Shown one piece after another: positions 29,497-37,314 of a DNA stretch of 64,000 nucleotides. The first letter of the stretch is position 1. Each line of letters starts with the position of its first letter. Under the pieces are notes generated by a model. The model was given only the letters and a program-made list of their open reading frames with translations, did not search any database and had not been told where the DNA came from. Position numbers and translations under genes: made by a program. Source of the DNA: an uncultured Flavobacteriales bacterium (GTDB taxonomy: Bacteria > Bacteroidota > Bacteroidia > Flavobacteriales_G > Salibacteraceae); NCBI GenBank assembly GCA_937121175.1, contig CAKZKD010000039.1, positions 124,001 through 188,000 on the forward strand, read 5' to 3'.

Positions 29497-30174
29497 TTAA
29501 ATACTCCCCATTCCGCCATCTACTCCCCAAATTTGACCAGTGATATTTTTAGCTTTTTCTGATAAAAGAAAACTTGCCACCGCGGCAACTTCATGCGCTT
29601 CTCCAACACGTTTTAATGGGTGATTATTTCCTAGTGCTTCTTTGCGCTCTTCATTCTTCAACAAATGGGCCGCTAGAGGTGTATCCGTAATGCTTGGCGC
29701 TATGCAATTCACTCGAATTGTTGGGGCAAATTCTGCAGCCAACGATTTTGTAATTCCTTCAACACCTGCTTTTGCAGCGGCAACTGAAGCATGGAAAGCC
29801 ATTCCTCTTTTTACAGCTACGGTGCTAAACAACACAATACTTGGGTTATTTCCTTTCTTTACTTTTCTAAAGTAGTGTTGAATTACGCGCACTGCTCCCA
29901 ATACATTTACCTCAAAATCTTGCTGAAAATCTTCTTGTTTCAAGGAGCCAATTGGCTTCAGGTTTATACTTCCTGGGCAATAAACAATACCATCAATTTC
30001 TTCAATTTCAGGTAATTCATCTTTGAGCGCATCTAACTTGTAGTGAGTCAAGTTTGCATGTTGAATATTAGGTTCGGTTCGGCTAATATTTACCACCTTT
30101 CTCTTTTCTAATTCCATTTCAAGCAACGCCCTGCCAATTCCTTTGCTTCCTCCTACGATTAATAAAGCTCCCAT
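29497..30174 (-). CDS. Short-chain dehydrogenase/reductase-like protein without catalytic Tyr
   Basis: A 225-residue Rossmann-fold protein from the ATG at 30174; the longer frame starting at 30204 adds 10 residues that do not fit the family. The cofactor motif GGSKGIG is at residues 8-14, and the SDR Ser is in VLFSTVAV. The segment FHASVAAAKAGVEG aligns with the usual HAAYSASKAG, so Val stands where the catalytic Tyr of YxxxK should be while the Lys is kept. The end (GQIWGVDGGMGSI) is typical. Substrate unknown; the enzyme may use a different proton donor or be non-catalytic. It is divergent from the hypothetical gene at 30260. Confidence 0.88.
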   Translation of the reverse strand: MGALLIVGGSKGIGRALLEMELEKRKVVNISRTEPNIQHANLTHYKLDALKDELPEIEEIDGIVYCPGSINLKPIGSLKQEDFQQDFEVNVLGAVRVIQHYFRKVKKGNNPSIVLFSTVAVKRGMAFHASVAAAKAGVEGITKSLAAEFAPTIRVNCIAPSITDTPLAAHLLKNEERKEALGNNHPLKRVGEAHEVAAVASFLLSEKAKNITGQIWGVDGGMGSI

Positions 30175-30259
30175 TTTGTTTCGTTTGATTTTATAACAAT
30201 TCAATCAAAAAAAGGTGAACCTGATATTAACTTTTGCGAAAATAAACTGTTTAATTGGT

Positions 30260-30694
30260 GTGCTAAGAAACGTATCATACAATCACAAAAAGATTACTCA
30301 GGAGATAAAAAAGGCGGTGGGGCCGTCATTTCCTTTTTGGACTAGACTTAAAATGGGAGGAATTGGCTCGTCAAAAATGTTGATTTCAAACTGCTCGCCC
30401 GATATTGCTAAAGAACTAAACAAAGACAAGTACCCAAACAAAGCCTACATTGAACTCCGGCCAAAAGGCATTTGCATTTACTTTAGAAGTTTGCTGGAGA
30501 CGTTTTCGCTTACGATTCCATACTACCGATTGACGATATACAACAACAGTGGCCGATTTAAGATTTACGGCGGTTCCAGTTGGATTGAATTTGCTCAATC
30601 TGAAAACGCAAAACATTTTTTTGATAAACTCATGGTACAACGACTGGCCTACCTAACTAAGTTTAGTGCAGTCGTCGATTTGAACAGTATTTAA
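30260..30694 (+). CDS. Hypothetical protein
   Basis: About 144 residues if the GTG at 30260 is used; a GTG at 30215 would add 15. I prefer 30260 because an imperfect -7 motif (AACTTTTG) lies about 24 bases before it and inside the longer version. The protein is soluble, mixed alpha/beta and basic, with a central IELRPKGICIYFRSLLETF and PYYRLTIY segment. No known domain or catalytic residues are recognised. It lies between the divergent SDR gene and the aldehyde dehydrogenase gene, 42 bases upstream of the latter, and could be cotranscribed with it. Confidence 0.55.
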   Translation: MLRNVSYNHKKITQEIKKAVGPSFPFWTRLKMGGIGSSKMLISNCSPDIAKELNKDKYPNKAYIELRPKGICIYFRSLLETFSLTIPYYRLTIYNNSGRFKIYGGSSWIEFAQSENAKHFFDKLMVQRLAYLTKFSAVVDLNSI

Positions 30695-30710
30695 GAGCGG
30701 AGTTAAATCC

Positions 30711-30718
30711 TAACTTTG
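30711..30718 (+). promoter_or_regulatory. Predicted -7 element of the aldehyde dehydrogenase gene
   Basis: TAACTTTG matches TAnnTTTG, 19 bases before the ATG at 30737. A TTTG occurs further upstream (30679-30682), but at 28 bases it is too distant. Confidence 0.35.
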
Positions 30719-30736
30719 TATCCTCAAATCTTGCGT

Positions 30737-32182
30737 ATGCTAAAGCTTCAGAATTACATTAATGGTGAGTTGGTTGCACCCAAATCAAGCGATTATATTG
30801 ATAATTATAACCCATCAACCGGAAAGGTATATTCCCTAATCCCAGATTCGGATGCAAGCGATGTAAAAGAAGCTGTAAAGGCGGCTAAAACAGCTTATCC
30901 AACATGGTCGGTGACTCCAAAAGAAAAGCGTTCAGCTATTATGCTGAAAATAGTTGAGCTCATCAACAAAAACTATGATAAACTAGCAGAAGCCGAAGCA
31001 ATCGATAATGGAAAACCACTTTGGTTAGCAAAGAAAGTTGACATTGCAAGAGCAGCCTCAAACTTTGAGTTTTTTGCTACAGCTATCCTTCATTTTGCTT
31101 CTGAAGCACACATGATGGAGGATAAAGTGATAAACTACACCCGCCGAGACCCTCTAGGTGTTGTAGGGTGTATTTCGCCATGGAACTTGCCATTGTATTT
31201 ATTTACCTGGAAAATAGCTCCCGCTGTTGCTGCTGGAAATTGTGTAGTTGCTAAACCCTCAGAAGTTACCCCCATGACAGCCTATTTATTGTCGGAGTTA
31301 TGTATTGAAGCTGGATTGCCAAAAGGCGTTTTGAATATCGTTCATGGCTTAGGCCCTAAGGTAGGCGCCGAAATTTCTGAAAACGATGATATCTGTGCCG
31401 TTTCGTTTACAGGTGGAACTTCAACAGGTGCTCAAATAGCTAAAGTGGCTGCTCCAAAATTCAAAAAACTCTCGTTAGAATTAGGTGGTAAAAATCCAAA
31501 CATCATTTTTGATGATTGCAATTTTGATAAAATGTTGGCCACCACTATGGCGTCTTCGTTCGCCAACCAAGGTCAAATTTGTCTGTGTGGTTCAAGAATC
31601 TTTGTGCAGCGTGGCATTTACGACAGGTTTAAGACTGCTTTTGTAGAAAAAGTGAGCAAGCGAAAAGTGAGTCATTCACTTGACCCTGATGCAAAATTGG
31701 GTGCGGTAGTTTCTAAGTCCCACATGGAAAAAGTGTTGTCGTATATTCAGCTAGCAAAAGAAGAAGGTGGAACGGTTTTAACAGGTGGAAATCAGGTGCA
31801 TTTAGAAGGCGAATACGCCGAAGGATACTACATTGAGCCTACTGTAATTGAAGGCTTGAGCTACGACTGCAGAACCAACCAAGAAGAGATCTTTGGACCT
31901 GTTGTCACTATTATGCCTTTTGATACTGAAGAAGAAGTGTTAATGATGGCCAACTCTACCGAATATGGTTTAGCTGCCACCGTTTGGACAGAAAACTTAA
32001 CTCGGGCTCATCGAATTGCCAATAATTTAGAATCGGGAATTGTCTGGATAAACTGCTGGCTGGTGCGCGATTTAAGAACCCCTTTTGGAGGAACCAAAAA
32101 CTCTGGCGTAGGCCGAGAAGGTGGTTTTGAAGCACTAAAGTTCTTTACTGAGCCTAAGAATGTTTGTATTTCAATTGGTTAG
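30737..32182 (+). CDS. NAD(P)-dependent aldehyde dehydrogenase
   Basis: Oxidises an aldehyde to the acid. The 481-residue protein closely follows the hydroxymuconic/aminomuconic semialdehyde dehydrogenase branch (ALDH8-like). Key parts are GCISPWNLPLYLFTWKIAPA, the cofactor site SFTGGTSTGAQIAK (about 235), the general-base Glu in LELGGKNP (about 260) and the nucleophilic Cys in NQGQICLCGSR (about 295). The FGPVV and WINCWLVRDLRTPFGGTKNSG blocks complete the domain. I place the start at the ATG 30737; the frame also includes a TTG at 30716, which overlaps the -7 motif. No kynurenine or meta-cleavage genes are nearby, so the substrate is open. Its stop overlaps recJ's by 4 bases. Confidence 0.93.
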   Translation: MLKLQNYINGELVAPKSSDYIDNYNPSTGKVYSLIPDSDASDVKEAVKAAKTAYPTWSVTPKEKRSAIMLKIVELINKNYDKLAEAEAIDNGKPLWLAKKVDIARAASNFEFFATAILHFASEAHMMEDKVINYTRRDPLGVVGCISPWNLPLYLFTWKIAPAVAAGNCVVAKPSEVTPMTAYLLSELCIEAGLPKGVLNIVHGLGPKVGAEISENDDICAVSFTGGTSTGAQIAKVAAPKFKKLSLELGGKNPNIIFDDCNFDKMLATTMASSFANQGQICLCGSRIFVQRGIYDRFKTAFVEKVSKRKVSHSLDPDAKLGAVVSKSHMEKVLSYIQLAKEEGGTVLTGGNQVHLEGEYAEGYYIEPTVIEGLSYDCRTNQEEIFGPVVTIMPFDTEEEVLMMANSTEYGLAATVWTENLTRAHRIANNLESGIVWINCWLVRDLRTPFGGTKNSGVGREGGFEALKFFTEPKNVCISIG

Positions 32183-33891
32183 GTAAACTTCAAATCCTTT
32201 ATCATTAACTGCAAACTCACCCTTCCTTGCCATTCGTTTTCTTCAATAGTGTAAACAATGTCAAACGGCTCTTTTGCTTTGATTTTATCGATTAAATGCC
32301 CTTGGTTAAATGCAATTCCGGCGATTTTTAGTTTCGGGTTACCCTGCTGACAAACGTCTAATTTTAAATGGGTTGAGTCTCCACCAACGGCCTTGCTCCA
32401 ACCCCCATCAATGCAATTTCGGGTAACAAAAACGGGTTTCATATTGTCAGGTCCAAAGGGAGCAAACTGCTTTATCAAACGCCAAAATTTATCGTCGATT
32501 TGGTCCAAGTTAATTTCTTGGTCAATTTCAATGGTTGGGATTAACAAGTCTGGGTCAATAGTGGAAGAAACTACCTCCTCAAAACGTTTTTGGAGTTTCG
32601 GCACATTCTCTATTTCTAAAGTCATTCCGGCAGCGAATTGGTGACCACCAAACTGCTCCAAAACATCCGAGCATTGCATGAGCGCTTCGTGAATATCGTA
32701 GCCTTTTACAGAACGAGCAGAACCAACTGCTTTCCCATTGGATTCGCACAAAACAATAGTCGGTCGATAATAGCTTTCGGTTAACCTAGAGGCAACAATT
32801 CCTACAACACCTTTGTGCCAAGAGGCGTCGTAAACCACCGTTGATTTGGAATTTTCGATTCCGCTTTCTTGGATAACTGAGAGGGCTTCTTCGGTTATGG
32901 TTTTGTCCAATTCTCGCCGTTCCAGGTTTCGTTCTTCTAATATTTTACTTGCTTTTTCGGCAATATCACCTGTATCGGAAAGCAGTAACTCAACTGCTTT
33001 TTTAGCGTGTTCAATTCTTCCTGCAGCATTAATTCTTGGACCTATGGTAAAAACTACATCCGTAACTGAAAGTTGACCTTTTTTACCCGAGAGTTCAATC
33101 ATGCTCTCCACTCCACGTCGTGGCGAAGAATTTATTTGCTCCATTCCTAGATGGACCAACACTCTATTTTCACCGGTAATTGGAACTATATCACATGCAC
33201 TTGAAATAGCCACCAAATCCATTAAGTCTTGCCAAGTGTGGTCTTCCAAATTCAGTTCGTGAGCCAGCGCTTGACATAATTTAAAGCCAATTCCACAACC
33301 AGAAAGTTCTTTATAAGGATACTCGCAATCAGGTCGCTTATGGTCTAATACAGCGACTGCTTTTGGCAATTCTCCATGCGGCAAGTGGTGGTCACAAATA
33401 ATAAAATCAATTCCTTTTTCAGAAGCGTACTCCACTTTATGGTGGGCCCGAATGCCGCAGTCTAAGGCAATAATTAATGCGCAATTATTTTCATTTGCGT
33501 AATCCACTCCTTGAAATGAAACTCCATAGCCTTCAGTGTACCGATCTGGAATGTAGTAATCGACATTCTCCGGATAAAAATGCTGAAAGAAGGTAACCAT
33601 CAGCGCTACGGAAGTTGTCCCGTCAACGTCGTAATCACCATAAATCAAAACCTTTTCACCCTGCTCTACTGCATCCAAAATTCGGCTGACAGCTTTGTCC
33701 ATATCCTTCAATAGATATGGGTCGTGTAAGTAATCTACAGAAGGTCTAAAAAACTCTTTAGCCTTATCAAAAGTTGTGATGCCGCGGTTCACCAACAAAT
33801 CCGCTACCGTTTCATTAATACCAAGTTCGTGAATCAGCTTTTGAGTCGTGGTCGTTTCTGGTTTTTCGGCAAGTTCCCATCGGTATTCCAT
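32179..33891 (-). CDS. recJ: Single-stranded-DNA-specific exonuclease RecJ
   Basis: Degrades single-stranded DNA 5' to 3' in recombination and mismatch repair. The 570 residues are usual. It has the DHH-family motifs: YGDYDVDGTTSVALM (about 83), ALDCG (about 142), ICDHHLPHGELP (about 160), and a DHHA1 domain with VVGIVASRLTESYYRPT and the GGHQFAAGM glycine motif. The C-terminal OB-like domain ends in KDLKFT. The gene ends tail to tail with the aldehyde dehydrogenase gene, with stops overlapping in TTAG. A promoter-like pair lies at 33906-33939. Confidence 0.97.
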   Translation of the reverse strand: MEYRWELAEKPETTTTQKLIHELGINETVADLLVNRGITTFDKAKEFFRPSVDYLHDPYLLKDMDKAVSRILDAVEQGEKVLIYGDYDVDGTTSVALMVTFFQHFYPENVDYYIPDRYTEGYGVSFQGVDYANENNCALIIALDCGIRAHHKVEYASEKGIDFIICDHHLPHGELPKAVAVLDHKRPDCEYPYKELSGCGIGFKLCQALAHELNLEDHTWQDLMDLVAISSACDIVPITGENRVLVHLGMEQINSSPRRGVESMIELSGKKGQLSVTDVVFTIGPRINAAGRIEHAKKAVELLLSDTGDIAEKASKILEERNLERRELDKTITEEALSVIQESGIENSKSTVVYDASWHKGVVGIVASRLTESYYRPTIVLCESNGKAVGSARSVKGYDIHEALMQCSDVLEQFGGHQFAAGMTLEIENVPKLQKRFEEVVSSTIDPDLLIPTIEIDQEINLDQIDDKFWRLIKQFAPFGPDNMKPVFVTRNCIDGGWSKAVGGDSTHLKLDVCQQGNPKLKIAGIAFNQGHLIDKIKAKEPFDIVYTIEENEWQGRVSLQLMIKDLKFT

Positions 33892-33905
33892 GTTCCGAAA
33901 GTAAA

Positions 33906-33939
33906 CAAACCTATTTTTAACCCAAAACTAACAGAGCAA
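33906..33939 (-). promoter_or_regulatory. Predicted promoter of recJ
   Basis: Minus-strand TAGGTTTG (33913-33906) is an exact TAnnTTTG, with TTG 23 bases upstream (33939-33937), at the long end of the accepted spacing. It lies 14 bases before the recJ ATG. Confidence 0.45.
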
Positions 33940-33989
33940 TCAATTTTTAAAGAAATTCATACCTTGCATGGACTATTCAATTTGCTACA

Positions 33990-34643
33990 ATGAACTGTTG
34001 GTTTTGTATTTTTTTTACAGGTGTATCTGCACTTTTCCTTCTCGATGGGAACGCACAAGTTAAACTTGATAGCGTCTTAATTAAAGTCTCGGATAAGGAA
34101 ATTCGAATTTCGCCTTTTGTTTCTAATACCACTCTTATCCAGTCCAATAATTTCAATAAAGAACCGGTCTTAAGTGGGGACACTATTTATCTGGACTTAT
34201 GCTTCAGAATACTAACATTTACAGCAATCGATTATTGGGATACAACCATGGTGCAAAATATCTCTAGCGATTCCTTGACAAAATACTACCTTAAAATTCG
34301 TCTATTTGACGGCGATGCAATCGCCTCTAGCTGCGATAACCTGCAAGATACATTTGATACCATTATTGTTAAACCAGTATCCACTAGTTTACCAACTTCT
34401 TCAACTCGTTCAATACGTGTTTTTCCTAACCCAGCAAAGGAGACAATTAAACTGGAAATTCCAGATAATAAAACATCTATTTCAGTAACCATTATAAACT
34501 CTATCGGAAACGTTATTCGAACTTATAATACTGAAAAAGCAGAATACGAAATATCAGTTGAAAACCTACCTGAAGGTATTTACTATCTACGAGTAAATAC
34601 CCCTTTTCTCAATGAAATTAAACGGATAATTGTGGCAAATTAA
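33990..34643 (+). CDS. Small secreted protein with T9SS sorting domain
   Basis: A 217-residue protein. It has a signal peptide (residues 1 to about 22, ending DGNAQ), a short N-terminal domain of about 110 residues with no recognised fold, and from about residue 140 a type A sorting domain (SIRVFPNPAKETIKLEIPD through YYLRV and the closing IKRIIVAN). It should be exported through the type IX system. It converges with the OmpA-type gene with only 2 bases between stops. Function unknown. Confidence 0.8.
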   Translation: MNCWFCIFFTGVSALFLLDGNAQVKLDSVLIKVSDKEIRISPFVSNTTLIQSNNFNKEPVLSGDTIYLDLCFRILTFTAIDYWDTTMVQNISSDSLTKYYLKIRLFDGDAIASSCDNLQDTFDTIIVKPVSTSLPTSSTRSIRVFPNPAKETIKLEIPDNKTSISVTIINSIGNVIRTYNTEKAEYEISVENLPEGIYYLRVNTPFLNEIKRIIVAN

Positions 34644-34645
34644 TT

Positions 34646-35749
34646 TTATTCTGGCTTGCTTATATCATCATCAGATTCTTCATCATCTCCCTCCTCACCA
34701 GAATTTGGGTCTAGCTTCTGAGCCTCCTCGTCCAAAATTTTGAATAACTGGTCCAAATTAGGGGTAAGAATAATTTCGATTCGCCTATTCTTAGCTTTTG
34801 CTTCAGCGGTTTTTGCTGGATCAAGCGGCACAAACTGACCTCTTCCCGCTGCCGTCAATATCGAAGGGTCAATCTTCGAATTTTTAAGCATTAATTTTAC
34901 TACCGAGGTTGAACGCATAACCGACAAATCCCAATTGTCTTTTATACAACCCGCACCGCTCATGGGGTCAATATCTGTATGGCCTTCAACCAAAATGGTA
35001 ATATCCGATTGCTTTTCGAGTACTTTGGCTAACTCTACCAAAGCTCCCTTACCTTCTGAATTTACAACCGTACTTCCACTAGGAAACAACAGCTTAGCTT
35101 CCATAGAAACGTAAATTCTTCCGTTCTTTTGAGTTACAGTAAGACCTTTGTCTTTGAAGTTTAACAACGCATTTGCTACTTTGTCTTTCAATGCACGAAC
35201 AGCAGCATCTTTATCTGCAATCATTTGCTCCAATTCGTTTATCCTCTTGCTACGAGCATCCAAATCTTTTTCCAATTTCTGTAAATCCGACTTGTAACCA
35301 TCCAATTGGGCCGCAACTTTGTTGAGTTCCGCTTCTTTTCGGTTTAACTCATCTTCTTTTTTCTGCAAATCTTCTTGCGCCTTTATCATTTCTTTCAGCA
35401 GCTGTTGATTTTCCATTTTAGAAACCGCACTCGATTTTTCCTGATTGGCCAGTAGCTGAGCCTTAAACTCATCCAGTTTTTTGTACTTATCCTTCAGTAA
35501 ATCATGATCTTGTTTAACATCATTATGTTCCATTGATAGAGCGTCTAAATCTTTGGTTAATTTTTCAACTTGAGCTTTGAGCTCGTTTCGTTCAGTCTCA
35601 AGGTCTTTAACTGCTCCAGAAAGGTATTTACGTTCTGCTTCGCTTTTATCGTAATTCTTTTGCAGCTCTGCATATTTCTTCTGAGGAACACAACTACCCA
35701 GAAATGCAATGGATAATCCAGCTATTATAACTTTCGAGAATATTGACAT
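34646..35749 (-). CDS. OmpA-family peptidoglycan-binding lipoprotein
   Basis: A 367-residue protein. The lipobox LGSC puts the lipid-modified Cys at residue 20. A long coiled coil (about 25-185, heptads rich in Lys, Glu, Leu) separates it from an OmpA C-terminal domain (about 205-335: LFPSGSTVVNSEGKGALVELA, LVEGHTDIDP and NRRIEIILTPNLDQL). The OmpA domain binds peptidoglycan non-covalently. A short acidic tail (EEGDDEESDDDI) closes the protein. The domain contains an unusual Cys (GAGCIKDNW). It probably tethers the envelope; monocistronic. Confidence 0.9.
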   Translation of the reverse strand: MSIFSKVIIAGLSIAFLGSCVPQKKYAELQKNYDKSEAERKYLSGAVKDLETERNELKAQVEKLTKDLDALSMEHNDVKQDHDLLKDKYKKLDEFKAQLLANQEKSSAVSKMENQQLLKEMIKAQEDLQKKEDELNRKEAELNKVAAQLDGYKSDLQKLEKDLDARSKRINELEQMIADKDAAVRALKDKVANALLNFKDKGLTVTQKNGRIYVSMEAKLLFPSGSTVVNSEGKGALVELAKVLEKQSDITILVEGHTDIDPMSGAGCIKDNWDLSVMRSTSVVKLMLKNSKIDPSILTAAGRGQFVPLDPAKTAEAKAKNRRIEIILTPNLDQLFKILDEEAQKLDPNSGEEGDDEESDDDISKPE

Positions 35750-35974
35750 AGTATATTGTTTTGCTAACTAACAAAGATGCTGAAAGGCTTAATCAGGGTT
35801 TTTGAATGTTTCGGATTTTATAAACAGTGATTAGTTATTTCAAAAGTCGTGATTCAAAGTCTGCACAAGAATGCGCAGATTTGAGTTGTCGTTGTGAAAG
35901 ATTCCGTTTTTTAATGAATTGTAATGCGTGCGGCGAAATATACTTTGCTAAATCAAATTAGATTTTATGATGTG

Positions 35975-36892
35975 CTATGCACCCAACAAACCCTCCAAGG
36001 CCAACCCTAAACTCGGATATTTAAACTCAAACCCGCTTTTCTTCAGTTTCTCCGAAGAAACATGGGCTCCATTTAATAGCATCTCATTTGCTTTTTCTTT
36101 TCCAAGGATTAGATGTAAAACAAAGGCTGGAACATTGGGTGCCCAATATGGACTTTTCATTTTTTTCGCTAAAATTTTAGAGAATTGAGCATTGGTAAGT
36201 GGTTCCGGTGCAACTGCGTTGAATGTTCCGTGGTATGCTTCATTTTTGACCGCCTTCAAAATTGCATTCGTTAAATCCTCAATGTGAATCCAGGGTAAGG
36301 GTTGTTTTCCCGAACCCATTGGCGAACCTACTCCAAACTTAAACGGCAATTGCAATTGTGGTAATGCGCCCCCTTCCTTACTTAATACCACTCCGATTCG
36401 ATAAATTACCCGACGCACATTTTCATTTTCGAAAACGGCTGAAGCTTCTTCCCATTTTTTACTTACTTCGGTCAAAAAACCCTCACCAGCAGACTCTTCT
36501 TCCGAAAACACTTTCGATGAATTGTCAAAGCCATAAAATGCAGTTCCTGAAGCGGATATCACAGATTTCGGAAAGGAATTTAACTCCTTACATTTCTTGT
36601 AAATTAGTTGAATCGAATCTACTCTGCTTCTAACTATTTCCTTTTTATATAATGGTGTCCAAGGTTTATCAGCAACGCCAGCACCCGCTAGATGAATGAT
36701 ACAGTCTATTCCCTTAACCGCATTCTCATCGATTATTTGCTCCTTCACATTCCATTGATAAAATTCTATGTCTTGCTTTTTTTGCTTTTTTGACCGAGAG
36801 AATATTCGCACTGTATTTCCGTCAGAAATCAGCTTTTTTGTGAGTTGCTTTCCAACCAAACCAGTTCCGCCAGTAATAAGAATAGTAGCCAT
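35975..36892 (-). CDS. TIGR01777-family NAD-dependent epimerase/oxidoreductase
   Basis: A 305-residue extended SDR. The Rossmann motif ILITGGTGLVGKQL is at residues 4-17, and the usual IIHLAGAGVADKPWTPLYK stretch of the TIGR01777/YfcH group is near residue 65-85. The C-terminal DUF1731-like part includes the APNVPAFVLHLILGKEKAN and VSSEKLKKSGFEFKYPSL segments. The substrate is unknown in the family. It is divergent from the small gene at 36940, sharing a 47-base intergenic region. A 225-base gap precedes the OmpA gene downstream, in which I see no gene or clear signal. Confidence 0.9.
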   Translation of the reverse strand: MATILITGGTGLVGKQLTKKLISDGNTVRIFSRSKKQKKQDIEFYQWNVKEQIIDENAVKGIDCIIHLAGAGVADKPWTPLYKKEIVRSRVDSIQLIYKKCKELNSFPKSVISASGTAFYGFDNSSKVFSEEESAGEGFLTEVSKKWEEASAVFENENVRRVIYRIGVVLSKEGGALPQLQLPFKFGVGSPMGSGKQPLPWIHIEDLTNAILKAVKNEAYHGTFNAVAPEPLTNAQFSKILAKKMKSPYWAPNVPAFVLHLILGKEKANEMLLNGAHVSSEKLKKSGFEFKYPSLGLALEGLLGA

Positions 36893-36939
36893 AGTTTTAT
36901 ACCTTCGTTTGCCTACGAAACAAATCGTATTTACAAAAG

Positions 36940-37314
36940 TTGAAAGCTACAACAACAAATAGTATTGACCTGAATGGCTACAAAAATCGCCGAGATATTA
37001 TTGAAAAGGTGATTCGGCAAACTAGCAAAGATTTAGGTTTAGAGATTGAGTTGAACTTGTCGAATCCAGCAACCGAATTATACAATAACCTTGTGAGTCA
37101 ATTACGGCCTGTAATTGGTAAACTAATCTATCAAGGAGGTGGAAAAGTTGAACAAATGCTTTACAAGATAGATGTATCAGAACATAAGGTTAAGGAGGCA
37201 TTAGATACTGCCCAAGATACCGATCCGGCTCTTATTTTCACACATTTAATTCTAGAAAGAGAATTACAAAAGGTGGTTTTTAAAATACTGTACAGTAAAG
37301 GTCTAGCTCAATGA
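36940..37314 (+). CDS. Small uncharacterised protein coupled to a histidine kinase gene
   Basis: A 124-residue soluble protein, helical and charged, with no membrane segment or signal peptide. The start is a TTG at 36940; no ATG occurs in frame until about residue 70. It overlaps the propeller kinase gene by 4 bases (ATGA), so the two are translationally coupled. A central segment (YNNLVSQLRPVIGKLIYQGG) looks like a helical hairpin. No family is recognised. By context it may be an adaptor or regulator of the kinase pathway; that is inference. Confidence 0.6.
   Translation: MKATTTNSIDLNGYKNRRDIIEKVIRQTSKDLGLEIELNLSNPATELYNNLVSQLRPVIGKLIYQGGGKVEQMLYKIDVSEHKVKEALDTAQDTDPALIFTHLILERELQKVVFKILYSKGLAQ

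Noticed and set aside
35750-35974. 225-base gap between the OmpA gene and the epimerase gene as a hidden small gene or RNA
   Set aside because: No open frame with coding character, no tRNA-like cloverleaf and no terminator were found.
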